Below are positions 13,357 through 25,199 of a stretch of 64,000 bases of DNA, one piece after another. The number at the start of each line of letters is the position of its first letter. The first letter of the stretch is position 1. Below the pieces are notes generated by a model that was given only the letters and a program-made list of their open reading frames with translations, searched no databases and was not told the origin of the DNA. The position numbers were made by a program, and so were the translations under genes. The stretch comes from Paragonimus skrjabini miyazakii. Taxonomy: Eukaryota; Platyhelminthes; Trematoda; Plagiorchiida; Troglotrematidae. Where the stretch lies: NCBI GenBank assembly GCA_014338405.1, contig JTDE01002294.1:3502-67501 (forward strand). The letters run 5' to 3'.

Positions 13357-13649
13357 AGTGGCTTGCGCTACACCACTTGCTAATATCTAACATACTCATT
13401 CAACACCATTCTTATTCTATCCCACAACGTTCATCTGCAGAGATGAAGCACAACTCCGAAATATTTGCTTAGCACTTAGGACGACACGATTCAACGATAA
13501 ACTTTCACAATTGCAATCATGTAGCCAGTTGAAAATAACTGACCCCAAGGTCCAGATCCGAATGCGCACCCAACTGACCCAGTCAGCAACGTATCAGAAC
13601 AAGGAACAACAATGCATCCGTGGTAGTATTATCAGCAAAGCTTTTATAG

Positions 13650-16600
13650 TACCACAGTGACGAGAACAAAAGACAATCGTGATAACACAGAAAACGTTCA
13701 TGCAGGATACTGATCCAATGCATAAGATGGATCATGGGTGCAGAAAACTAGGGACCAGAGTGGGAAAAGAAACGAAATGATCAAACTCGCAGCTGCTTCA
13801 AGATGGAACAATGTGAAGAATAAATTGCCAAAAAGGAAGAAAACAGACAGGCACGAACACGTGAACGTGTGAGCGAAGGAATGAGTCAACGGAAAATCTC
13901 ACGGAAAACAGTCAAAAAATGAAGAGCAAATACAACATGAACGAGAATCGAAAACGCCAAGACAAAGAAAGGGACTATTTGAACGAAAAACGATAAGGGT
14001 CTTAGAGCTACCAGCAGAAAAGAAAACGGAAAAACAAGATTCAGAGAGAAATGGGACTGAAAAGTGCAACCTAATAATCCACCTTGGAGACAACGGTACT
14101 CAAAATATATTCAAATCAATATAAATTATAAAAATAGTTTAAATACTAAACCAGATGAAAAATTGTAGAAAATCGCATGCGATCAGTAGGCAGTGACGGT
14201 TGGAAATGAAACAAACTTGAAAAATGATTGCACATAGGTGAGAACAGATTTCAAAGAGAAGTGGGGCAAGGTCGAGAATAGACGACAAAATAAACGTCTC
14301 GCTACGGAAAACAAGGAGGGTTATACCGTGTGCCAAGTGTTACCATCGACAATGATGGCAATGCTGGCTGACCTACTACTGAAGGCGACCAAGGGCTTAA
14401 TTAAGTTATACGACAGTTGCAGACCACAACATAACCTCTGGTAAAGCACACCCGCGAAGGGATAGTACACAGACCGATCAACAGACTGGGTTGCGCAAGA
14501 GATTAATCGTGCAAATTAGCTCGTGACACCAAACATAGAGGAAAGAAGAAGAGGAAATGCGAACCTTGACGACTAGGGAGACAAACCAGGTTTCTTCCGG
14601 GAAAGGTATACATCGGGTCGGGAAGGGAAATAGGTTGGTAGGCAGTTTCACACATTTTCAATAGTGTTTCGAAACGTAGGAATATAGACATCGAAAACCG
14701 TATGAAAGCAGACACAAAATAACAGAAGAAGGGGTAAAAAGGAAAGAAAGTTATCTAATGACTGTCATCAAAATTCATAGCAATCGTCCGAACTAAATCC
14801 GGTCAGTCTACAAGCTTTGCTTGAGGGCAAAAAAATCTATAAACATAGCCGTAACAATAAAACGCTACGAAAATATTTTTCAAAATTTCTTTGCCAAACA
14901 GATGTATGCAAAAATTAAAAAAACGTACCAAAATGAGTAACAATAATTGTGTGAAAAACTCGCGCCAAGCGATGTAAAACCAAATAGAAATTAGCAATAA
15001 TAGTTGCTGTTGTTGTGATCACGAATCTACTAACAATGCATGGGAAAATCCAATGCAGCCTTCAGCGTGCACAGAATGGGATAGAAGCCAAACAACAAGG
15101 CTTAGATAAATATAGAGGTATAACTTGCCAAGCGATGAGAATCGTGATACAAACGTTTGGCTGTTGATGACAAACTGAAGGAACCCTCAACGGGTTATGC
15201 AGCAACACAAGCTAGGTTGAAGCGAGCAAGATACACGTAGAACGAGATAAAACCGACGGAAGCATACTTGAAGAGGAAAACTCGGTCCCTAACGAGCCCG
15301 GATGAAGAAAACACATAAGAGAAATAATCCGTTTGGAAGAAACCCAGTGCATAAAAGACAGATTAATGACAAACGTGAGATCATTGCCACGCATACTGCT
15401 AAGCAATAGAAACAGACCGAGATTGAATGAGCTGTGGGCAGGAGTGGATGGTTGAACACGATTTGTGAGATTTCGTGAGCGTGTGAGAAACCATCTAGAA
15501 CCGTGGTATTAATTATCGGAGACGTTCTTCATACAGAAGATGAACACTTGTCCATAGAGTACAAATGAATGAAAGTGTTAGGTAGACCGTAAGAGGAGAA
15601 AATGCATTGCCAGATGAATGAACACAGACACCCACATAACACTGAAGTATTGTTCGGAACGAAGCCAACTCTCTGAAATACATCGATGGCAAGCGAATAC
15701 GCAGTATCAAAACGGGGAACCAGAAACATAACAAAAACAAGAAACCTGGACATGCATTAGGAAGGAAGAGAAGAAATAAATGATGGACGTAAATGATGGT
15801 ATGTGCGAAATCAGCGGAAGTGCAACTCAGAACTGTTAGCCTACAAAAATAAGGTGGATGCATAAAGCAAGCTGACCGACCGGTTAGAACACAGACCATA
15901 AGTGGCGAAAAATGGAGTGAGAGAATATCGTTGCAGTCTTTCTGTTATTGTACCGAATTGATGGCATGTTCCTGAGATACAGGCTTGCCACAATCGGCAA
16001 ACGCACACGCGCGAATACACAGGTGGCCACAGACGGGACGCTCTTCAAAAAGACGAATGATCGGCACGTAACACAGCCTTGACGGGCGCTGATGAAATCA
16101 CAAAGGAACCGTGGAATATCTTTGGTGTGGCATACAAGCTGTGGATGGAAGAATGTCAGTGTAGCAAGTCGCAGCCCATTCTCCCAAAATATCCTCGGAA
16201 CACTGCAAACCAAGAAGGTGAGCAGTAGAAACCAACACAAACAGAGAAAGGAGGTCTATGAGAATCACGAATTGTGCGACACGGATGAGAACAGTGAGAT
16301 GTGAGAAAAAATAATGGTGAAGTGAACGGGGTAGTTGGTTAAACAAAAGAAACCAAAAAAAAACACAACAAAGATCACAGCTAACACTAGTTTCGCGCGC
16401 ATGCGAGTACAAGGGAATAAGACTGCTGTTGAGTGGGTTAGAACAAAGTCAGCTAAAAACGCATGAAACAACTGTGGTGAGACCTGGCATCAACTGGGGG
16501 CGAGGTGTGCGTTGATGACATGGCGGTAGAAAAGTGGGTTTGAGGGTAGCAGGGTAGTACAACAAAAATGGGTCGATCACAGACTAGAAAATGGCAAATA

Positions 16601-16968
16601 ACTGACAATGGAGAGGTTTCTTCACTACAGCGAATGACAACGAATAACGAAAAAGTCTAGCACAATCGTGAGCGATAACAAGAGAATATGTGGTGAAAGA
16701 GAACAAGTAAGTGAGTAGTGAGAGCGGATCGCTGTAATGAGGTAGTGAACCACGTGAGAGAAGTCGTGGTCATTAGTCTGATCCCGGTGAGCAAGCGATG
16801 TATAATAGATCGACCGAAGCGATGATGTGAAACCCAAAAGCAAACAACAACAAAAAAACGCAGGGCGTCAGATCTGGACATTCCGGCCAACGGGTATGAT
16901 CTAACAGAAAAGCGTCGGAGAGAGCACAGATCGAAACAGAATAGTGTGAAATCATTATACCAACTTCA
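13650..16968 (-). promoter_or_regulatory. candidate long 3' UTR of the CPEB-type gene (pyrimidine-rich in the transcript sense)
   Basis: From the stop codon down to about 13.7 kb the plus strand is strikingly purine-rich, so a minus-strand transcript would be rich in U and C. The bias produces many false minus-strand open frames rich in Phe, Leu and Ser. It begins right at the stop codon, which fits a long 3' UTR, as CPEB mRNAs often have. CPE-like TTTTAT hexamers in the transcript sense occur at 15252-15247, 14862-14857 and 14133-14128. I found no convincing AATAAA signal by eye, so the end is uncertain and the stretch could be ordinary flanking DNA with a strand skew. Confidence 0.4.
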
Positions 16969-17190
16969 CTATTTGTATAGTGTTGGACGTGAACGATCAG
17001 CGCCTTCTTTAACCAACGGCTTGTGGTACTCACGTCCATTGCGGCTGTGGATTTGAACCCAACATTGTTCACAGTAGTACTGTAGGCAAGTCACATTGGC
17101 ACAGAAAAACGGTGCAAACTTGCCACCACACCGGGTCCCTTGACACTCGTCACACATCTGGTTGTCCAGCACGTACGGCTTGACCTCAAC
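16969..17190 (-). CDS. CPEB2-4-type terminal exon: ZZ zinc-binding domain and stop
   Basis: The last coding exon (222 nt, 73 residues and TAG) starts after acceptor CCTTTCTGCAG with VEVKPYVLDNQMCDEC. It encodes the CPEB ZZ domain, a cross-brace zinc module that helps RNA binding and partner contacts. Seven Cys (exon residues 13, 16, 21, 30, 35, 40, 43) and two His (48, 56) are all in place, within the motifs RCGGKFAPFFCANVTC, YYCEQCW and HKPLVKEGADR. The tail then ends SRPTLYK, where vertebrate relatives finish with a short sequence closer to FRWN. So the end is complete but the last residues differ. The stop codon lies at 16971-16969. Confidence 0.97.
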   Translation of the reverse strand, partial: VEVKPYVLDNQMCDECQGTRCGGKFAPFFCANVTCLQYYCEQCWVQIHSRNGREYHKPLVKEGADRSRPTLYK

Positions 17191-18625
17191 CTGCAGAAAG
17201 GATTGAGAAAAGTATGTAGGTTTTGCCTAAAAAAATATAGTTGATCACTGCTAATCCACTTCACGCTTTCGACACCGATCAAGTCTACACAAAGTGAAAC
17301 AATCACAAATATAAAAGAGCGGCTTCGCTTTCACTAAATTAACCGGCTGTTGTAAAAGCACTCCCATCGTTTGCAAGAATTTGAAACAAGTTAAAAGTGT
17401 GGAATAAGTGTGAAAGAAAAAGAGCCCCAGTCATCTGATCAAACACCAGTAACCCCAGGCGATGTGAAACAAGTGGATGAGCCGTGTTATAGGGAGAATT
17501 GTCAGACTTGAACGCACATTTTACTCCGCTTACTCTCGGTCAAAAATCCACGTGGTACCACATGAACCAACCGAGATATATACCCAGACAATCACATACA
17601 ACACATTGATCTAATTCTAGCACGGTTAATGTGTGCTCACATTGAGGTTGTACGTGTCTTAATCACTCCGCACGATTTGCGGGTAAAGTCTACAGGGTTA
17701 AAGAGATGCGCTAGGATATTGGATGAACTTTTGTAACAAAACATTTAAAGTGGTATCACAAAGCTAGTGAAGGGATTGTTATCACATAATCACAGGTTAA
17801 TTACCACCAAACTACGTTGGATCAGTTACACTTTAAACTGGTCACACAAAAATGTTCCCAATGTTTAAGTGTAACAAGCAACTGAAAGCAGTGGGGAAAA
17901 AATAATAATCCCAATTTTGTTATGTCCTGTATCATGGGGTTGGAGTGAAGACAAAAACTAACCACATTGTAAAAATAAGTAACATATTTAACGACGATTA
18001 AAAATATGTCAGACAAGCGGTTAGGGAATACGATTTTCATAGAAAATGAAGTAACACGTCTGCCACAAAACATTCTTATGCGTGCTCAATCTGACGATGG
18101 AGCCACCTGACATGAGAATTTCGCATGTGCACGGAATTTCGAAGATCCATAAATCAGGTAGGCCATCGCTGCGACTTATTTCGACCACACATGGCTTGTT
18201 TCAACAGAACTTGCCTAGTGGCTGGTGGAAATATTAAAATGCGTTGGAATAGCAATGGTACAACAAATTACGTGAAATGTTTAACTTGATACGCCAAGTG
18301 AGGTATAAACGGACAACTGAAGCATTCATTCAACACAGTATCATCACCTTTAATGAACATGCCGTTGTAAGAGGCTACTGACCACACAACCAATTATATT
18401 TTAAATGCAATCCTATTCCAATTCATGTCTCACTTCTATATGATCGCATTGTTGTGCACTGGAGTCATCACATTATATTTCTTAAACCAAAGATTTCAGC
18501 ATATTGATGGTGTAGCAACGGAACCGTTTCTAGCGGATATGGAATCAAGAACGCATCATGAATCATTGAACCTGAGGGGCGCAATGTAGATGGTGTATTT
18601 ACCATGACCATTAGTTACAGTATAT

Positions 18626-18652
18626 ATCATCATCATCATCATCATCATCATA
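18626..18652 (+). repeat. (ATC)n microsatellite
   Basis: Nine ATC units run without interruption, just after a short TATA run. It lies in the intron between the RRM2 and ZZ exons. Confidence 0.95.
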
Positions 18653-18659
18653 ACAGCCA

Positions 18660-20980
18660 TGAGCCTGACCAAAAGGTACTGTGGCTCGGGCCGCCATTCA
18701 CCTCAACAGTGACGTGGAATATCCTGGAAGAAAACGTTACTATGGGAGGTTGAAAATTATTAAAGCAAGACTAGGCGGAAGAACTAGAAATGTTATGGAT
18801 ACAGGTACGCCATTGACTGCGACACATCGCCATCTCGGATAGCGTCTCTAACCAGCGGTTTGAGTGATCACGAGGACCCCAACCAGGCAGGCGACACCTA
18901 CCCACTTTACTCATAAAACACTGACTTCATCGAGTATACACTTATCCCACAAGAACAGAGATAGAATGTCACTTTTTATAGCTTTTCCCCCAGGCAAATA
19001 CGTGTTTCCGTAAAAACTCGTTCCATGCGATTTATCTGAGGTTGAACCTGCGACATGTTAGAAATCCGATGCATGCTGATTTTTGAGCACACTTTCTACA
19101 CGGGTATCCCAAAATGTCTCTTGTATGTCACAAAAAACATGTCACTAGGCTGGACATCAATTACAAAGTACATAAGAATGCTTGTCTGGAAGTTTCCTTC
19201 AAAACCGACAATGCAGTTAGCCTAATCATCTGGAACTGGAACGATCCGTTGAGCAAAACCGATTTGGAGCCAGATCCAATGACGATTATCCAAGCCACAA
19301 GAATCCAATTGCTATCACCCAAGCCATAAACATTGATTAGAATCACTTTTCATGTTGGTTGCCAATTCACCAATATCTGCAGAGTTTTACATAAGCCCCG
19401 GAATCAAAAGCAAGGAGGTGCATCCCCAAGTCTAATTTGCAGTGACGACATGTCACTTCATCAACAAAGCAACAGATGTGTGAGGCCAGCATACTGATCA
19501 GAAAACAATTTCAGTTTAACTATGCTTCTCAAATCACTACATCATGCGTTAGTAACTAAACCTGTGCAACTAGAATAATGTTGACAGTTACTACAGTTTT
19601 ATTTCTGTTCTGTCATCCTGCTAATCAATGCCATTTTGTTCAATATTTCGTATTACTATTGTCAAACACTTCCGACATAAGACAGCATGATAAATGACAC
19701 CCTCAAATAAAAGGCATCTCCTATGTCGATTAGATGGTCACCGTACAACCTGTCATATGATCATAAGATTTGCTGCTTGGTAATAATTTTGACAAATTTG
19801 TACACATCAATCTATTGTTTTTTGCATGCAATGCTAAAAATTGAGAACTTTTATTGCAAATAACAGTGTATCATAAAACAATTAAACAGGACATCGAATA
19901 AAAATGGCTGTCCTAATAATTATTAGGTCAATCACACTTTGGTGTCACCATCGAAAGATAGTTTATTTTATTTTCTGAATGCAAAATAAAGCACATGCAT
20001 GCTATTTGAGTTATGTTTTACTTAAAACATTCCAAACTTGCCTAATAGTGTCCTTTGGCTGACCTCTCGATTAGTAGGTTCAACTGTTGCGATATAATCG
20101 ATGGGATAGTAATTCACACAGCTTCGAAGTTGTGCCAAAATAAAGATTAAGAGACGGTCAGGTCATTGTATTAATTTGGTTGCCCATTAGTCAATGTCTT
20201 GTCCCAAAGGCTGTATATCGGTTACAGCTGACGTTGTGCAAAGTCACCACTATATTGGCTTCGGAAAGAGCGGTTGAACGGAAAGTGCCTGGGTGTCAGA
20301 TGGAGCATGTTACTTTCCCCATGGAAATGTCAATTCCAATTTTTAGTACAAAACGAAAGCTACCTGTATTATCCCACTGCCACCTTCACATGATGGTCTA
20401 TTGCAGGCGTAGGTCTTGCCAATACTAATCCAGTCCGACAGCGCGTACACCAATGTTGTCCACTTAGTGTTAGGTGTATGGCTTCTTTTGATTTCGACTC
20501 GCTCTTTCATACATTGACCCTTATTAGCTACAATGTGGCTAGTCACAACGCTCCCCGATCTCTTCAGACCTCATCCGATTTCTTTACGGTCAAAATCCAC
20601 TGTAAGCGACGTCAAAACTTCGCCTAGCTCAAAGCCTGTCAGTAGCAATCCTCTAGGCATTCGAACAAGAAACGAAAGACAACTGAAGTTCACCAGTGAT
20701 TTGCGAGTGCTGTGAATCGGATTATGATAACTTCCTTGGCCAATGAGGACAACTGTTCCACACTGAACACAGCTCAACGTGTAAATGGTGTCACACTCCT
20801 AGCCCAGACGTAAAGAGATGTTGTCGCATCGAGTGGGTTTATAAATGTGGGAATGTCTCTTCTGTTGTTCCACATCGTATTAAATCATTCTGTGATGAAA
20901 CTTTGCTCGCACTAAAATTGGTCACTTTTTATTTTCCACCGTAAAAGCAGGACCAATCTACGTAAGAGACCAAATGGTGG
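18660..20980. other. intron stretch with no recognised feature
   Basis: Short frames occur on both strands at 19114-19346 and 20180-20777, but none has recognisable family content. I found no exon with CPEB wording here. Confidence 0.55.
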
Positions 20981-20984
20981 AACA

Positions 20985-21075
20985 TCTGAACTGCAGCCAA
21001 ATTCGAACAAGCAATAAAATCGGTATGTCGAAACGCAGTGAGTGCTCTACTAGCTGAGCTACGAAGCCACGCCAA
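20985..21075 (-). repeat. tRNA-derived SINE-like sequence or tRNA pseudogene
   Basis: On the minus strand this piece reads like a tRNA head. GTAGCTCAGCTAGTAGAGCA gives a D-arm with pairing GCTC/GAGC and a pol III A box. About 45 bases further on is TTGTTCGAATTT, a B-box-like T-arm. The acceptor and anticodon stems do not pair well and there is no clean 3' end, so it is not a working tRNA. A SINE head or a decayed tRNA gene both fit. Confidence 0.6.
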
Positions 21076-22679
21076 GCTCAAAATATTCACATTTCATTGG
21101 CCAACCCGTCCAGCTGTCTCATGTTGAACTTACCAAATGATCCATAAAATCGACTGTCTCAGAAGGAATTCTCAAAGTTCGTTGGAATCCACCAACGCCA
21201 CTGTTGAATGCTGAAACTGTATAACTGATAAGTAGTTTAGCAGATATTCACTTAGATCACACTATGAACAATCTGGTTTTAGGCTGAGGTCGAAAAGTGA
21301 CAAGAAGTCCTGTGTTTGCAACGAGTACAAATCCAGCAAAGTCTAAATTTTTCACAGTTGAGTCTCTTTTGAACCAGCAAATGCCTCAAACTATTTACTC
21401 GGTATACAGATGACATTATGAAGTCAACAGCCAAAACTTCGTCAGTACGTAATGACTACTTCTAAGTAAGGTTTTCGACGTGGTTGTCCGACCTCCTTGT
21501 CATACAAGCAAACCAACATAGCTCACCTGTCTGGATTTAAACTGCAGGAAGTTCTTTGACTCATCCAAACATTCGTCCGGTGGTACAGGCTACACAATGT
21601 GCCGAATAATCGAAAACGAGAAAACCACTATAGATGAGTCGTGGACGAGTACCTAGTACTTCGGATTCGAGTGGATAAGCAGAGAAATGAATGAAATACG
21701 TCATCTGAGTGCACTAAATTTTTTTCCAAGGGGAACAGCAAGATGACAAGTTCGCGGCTGAGCCAATGCATCAACCTTGAACGACCATCCCGTAAAGATA
21801 AGCTGTCAGTCAAATGCTGCAACCTTTGTTTCAGTTAAATGGGTGACTATTAAGTAAGTTGGAGTTCTCGTTCACGATGTGCTGATCGCTGACTTATTCG
21901 GCTGATGAAAAAGGAGTCTGCTAACCTCCCACCAGCTCCCATAGGTATCGTTCAATACCGATTCATATTAGTGTAAATTCGGTACTCACGAGTCAATGTG
22001 AAACGCATGCATCCACCACTCTCCATGTCCTAAATGTTTTGTTCCAGCTTCTGGAGGGGATGAACTGGCTTAAATTTTTAATACAACCAATTTCCCGTTG
22101 AAGCTCGTAAGTTGGCAGCTTGCTTGAGGTGCAAGATAGCTCGTGAAATTGTCAAGGTTGACATTCCCATCTATTTCTGTGGCTGTCAAGAAAGAACAGG
22201 TCGAAGGTGAACAATAATAACCCAAGGCGTAATGCGACTACTTACATCAACATTGCACAAATGCGACTGGTGGACTTGCGTCAAACACACCGTCGTTTTC
22301 ATTCCATCGTAGAAAACTTGTAACTACACCGTCGTATGGTGCTTACACAATTTGGTAAGACGATCATCGGGCGTACGAAGAAGACTTATACTAGAAGCAA
22401 CGCAACAAGCCAGCTGAAGAACCAAATTCAATGGATCCAGCAAGCATATATTGAACTGTTCTTCAGTATAATCGAATTTGTCGTAATCAGAAACCTTAGT
22501 TTTGGATCTGGATTACAAAATATCATCACAATGGTCTAATGGTATTTATGTTGAAACCAAGTTTGGGTACTCCAACTGATCAGTTATCAGATCCTCAGCT
22601 AACCGATACTGACAACATAAGCTGACTTAAAATCTAACTAACTGACATAGCTAATGGGCTTATCACGACTCCGACCACC

Positions 22680-24220
22680 GGCCGGGGTGTTATCACAAAG
22701 CAACATTTACAATTAGTAGAACTTGAATCAAAAAATGTAGTAATACTAAAGCCAGATAAGGGTTCTGGGGTAGTCATTTTAGACAGAGGTGCGTATGTGC
22801 AGATGTCAATATTAAAGTACCGAAGGAAGTTTCAGCACACGGACAATGTACAATGCCAATGAAACAGAAGGTCACACAGAACGTCCTCAAATTCTCTCAT
22901 AATTACGCATACTTGATGGCATGGCTTGCAAAGCTCTTAAATCGTGTACGTCGTCGACACTTCAATTATGCGGCCTCCCTAAGACATACTAGTCTGGAAT
23001 GTCGCTTAGACCTATTTTGACGACGACGAATTCCCTATACTATAAACTGACAAGCTGTTTGATTAACATATTAACCCCATTAACACAACATAAATCCTGC
23101 AAATGAATTACTGTGCGTCGTAGACATTCAGTCACTATTCCCGAAAGTCCCGCTACATGAAGTAATTGATTATATTTGTGAGCTCATTGAAACGAGTCAC
23201 ATTACTTTGTCTGTGCCTGCTGAAATTCTCAGAAAAACTTTACCGATTTTCGCTGAAAATGTCAGCCTCAAGTTTCTTGGTCGGTGTTATCGCTATGGGG
23301 AGTTCACTAGGGCTCAGCTTAGTAGGCGTCTTCATGTTAAGAACAAGGCAATGGTTAGCCACAGACACTGTAAGGATGTCATACAACAAGCGATAAGTCA
23401 ATGATACACTAACATTCAGTCGTTCCAAACAAACGATAAACATAGTGAAGCGCTTTTCATCCCAACCTAAAGGTAACGTGTGAATTCGAGACTGATACTT
23501 GTTTGTCGTTTCCGGACATACTCATAAATCGCCAGGAAGATGGCTCTATTAAAACAACTGTCTGTAGGAAATAAACATGGTCCTGTCACAACACGAGCTT
23601 TAGTGGTTTCACGTCGGCCCATCAGAAACGCACACTGGTGAATACACTATTCATACGAACAAGATGGACGTGTACATAGGACGCCCTTGCGGAAGAATTA
23701 GACTTGATCGCATCCGTACTAGAATCTAATGCCTATCTCGAAAGGTTAACAGAAAGGCATGGTAGATCGAAACGGTGGTCACTGTGAGAAGAAGAAAAAG
23801 GTTTACATAGAACTGTCTGTTAAGGGTGATCACAATACGAATCACAGACTAATAAGTTCGATTAAACGAACAGTTAACTTAGCCGAACTTCGTATACTAG
23901 CTCGGAATCAAAAACTACCAGTGCCTTTAATCAATGGAGATCAACTTGTCGTTGCCATCTCATATTGTAACTAATTTATACATAACTGTAAAGAAAGTTA
24001 CACAGGTAGAATCGAGAGGTGCTTGATCTCCAGAGTGACGGAACAATTGCAAAAGTCCGTATTACCGAAGACCAACGATATCGTTGAAACAAGCAAACAA
24101 CCAGTGTCCGCAGTCGCACTGGTCACGTCATCGACCCAGCCTGCGTATTCAAAATCCTATTACATCGTTCCAATCCAAGATCCTCGTAGTATGTTGAGGC
24201 GATCGCAACCAGTCAACTGA
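22680..24220 (+). mobile_element. Penelope-like element, nearly full coding length but broken
   Basis: Reading the three plus frames in turn gives a Penelope-like protein in the right order. VVILKPDKGSGVVILDR (22.74 kb) and SLRPILTTTNSLYYKL (23.0 kb) are the N-terminal RT motifs. VVDIQSLFPKVPLHEVIDYI (23.12 kb) is the first palm Asp motif. FLGRCYR with AMGSSLG (23.28 kb) is the 'GxAMGSPLG' motif, across a frameshift. EELDLIASVLESNAYLERL follows near 23.7 kb, then KKVYIELSVKGDHN (23.8 kb). The end, CKESYTGRIERCLISRV (24.0 kb), is a weak GIY-YIG nuclease. The catalytic YVDD motif seems lost or deleted between 23.3 and 23.5 kb. Many stops and shifts show it is dead. It lies antisense to the CPEB gene in an intron. 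Confidence 0.88.
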
Positions 24221-24371
24221 AGCCAGCCCGCTGGATTAAAAAACAATTGTTCGTGTGCCTAATCCTGCTCTGTACTACGATTGATTATCCATTCCACCTC
24301 CCTACTTGTTTGATATAAAAGGCCGACTCATGTTATTATCAATGTTGTATTGACCAGTCAATACAAAATTC

Positions 24372-24566
24372 TTGCACCTACTACTTTGTGCCATAAGTGT
24401 TTGGTTTGAATATCGATATGTGAACGATATTTTTGTTTTGGAAACTTACAAGTGTACTAGCCTGATGAAATTATATCGAGAACACTGTTATTCCGTCCAG
24501 GGTTTCATTAGTCCCCTTAATGTAACGCCCATTATGGAAAAGTGGGAAATGGCAAAGGATGTGTAA
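24372..24566 (+). mobile_element. second Penelope-like RT fragment (YVND motif)
   Basis: An open frame of 64 codons contains WFEYRYVNDIFVLETYKC, which corresponds to the palm motif C of Penelope-like RT, usually YVDD. One catalytic Asp is Asn here. It follows the GIY-YIG end of the preceding element in the same orientation, so it belongs to another copy or to a rearranged part of the same one. Penelope elements often sit as partial head-to-tail tandems, and this order fits that habit. Confidence 0.65.
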
Positions 24567-24779
24567 ATTGTCCTGATCTCTTATTTTCGATGACACTTAT
24601 GGTTGCACTGTTCGTTGTATTAAACGATACTCAGTGGTATAAATAAACAAAACGAGTGTGCACACAGACGTTGATTACATTCTTAAAAAAACATTCCTTA
24701 TGATCGGCACCTGTGATAGAAATAACGAATTATGATTTAAGTAACGAGTACTATCACGAGATGCTTTCATGCAGCTAGA

Positions 24780-24807
24780 ACATGCACTGTTAGACATGCA
24801 CTGTTAG
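24780..24807 (+). repeat. 14-bp tandem duplication
   Basis: ACATGCACTGTTAG occurs twice back to back without a mismatch. Related pieces ending CTGTTAG follow within 40 bases. Confidence 0.85.
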
Positions 24808-24988
24808 CAAAACATTATTCCTGTTAGAACTCGTACTGTTGTTGTTCACTCCATTCCAATTAGAAGGACAGCATGGTCAGCATTTTGTTTGCAAGGACTA
24901 CCAAAATTCCTTATTAAGCGTTGAACTAAACACCCCTGGGACGCAGCACAACAGTTTATCATGCAAAATAAGAAATTAAAAAATACAA

Positions 24989-25129
24989 TGTAGTGAACAA
25001 GCTCGTTTTCAATGATTCATAATTGTCAGGCAAATTACATCACATTTTACAGGGAAATCATAAAGGGGGTAAACTTCATGATTCCCCTGTAAAATGTGAT
25101 ATAAATGAAAACGAGCTTGTCCGCTACAC
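24989..25129 (+). repeat. foldback (two-part inverted repeat)
   Basis: The sequence folds on itself in two nested parts. The outer arms are at 24989-25011 (TGTAGTGAACAAGCTCGTTTTCA) in short form TGAACAAGCTCGTTTTCA and 25107-25129, with about two mismatches. The inner arms are ATCACATTTTACAGGG at 25039-25054 and CCCTGTAAAATGTGAT at 25085-25100. The loop is about 16 bases. The left arm holds some 26 extra bases between the two parts. It could be the end of a foldback or MITE-type element, or the source of a structured RNA on either strand. Confidence 0.8.
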
Positions 25130-25199
25130 AGTATTTGTCATGACTACACTGGGGATTTCTATGCTATTTAAAATAGGAAATATCCGACATTCACAATTC

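Noticed and set aside
13698..17072. Many minus-strand frames rich in Phe, Leu, Ser and Cys
   Set aside because: They arise from the purine-rich plus strand. They overlap each other in different frames and carry no domain.
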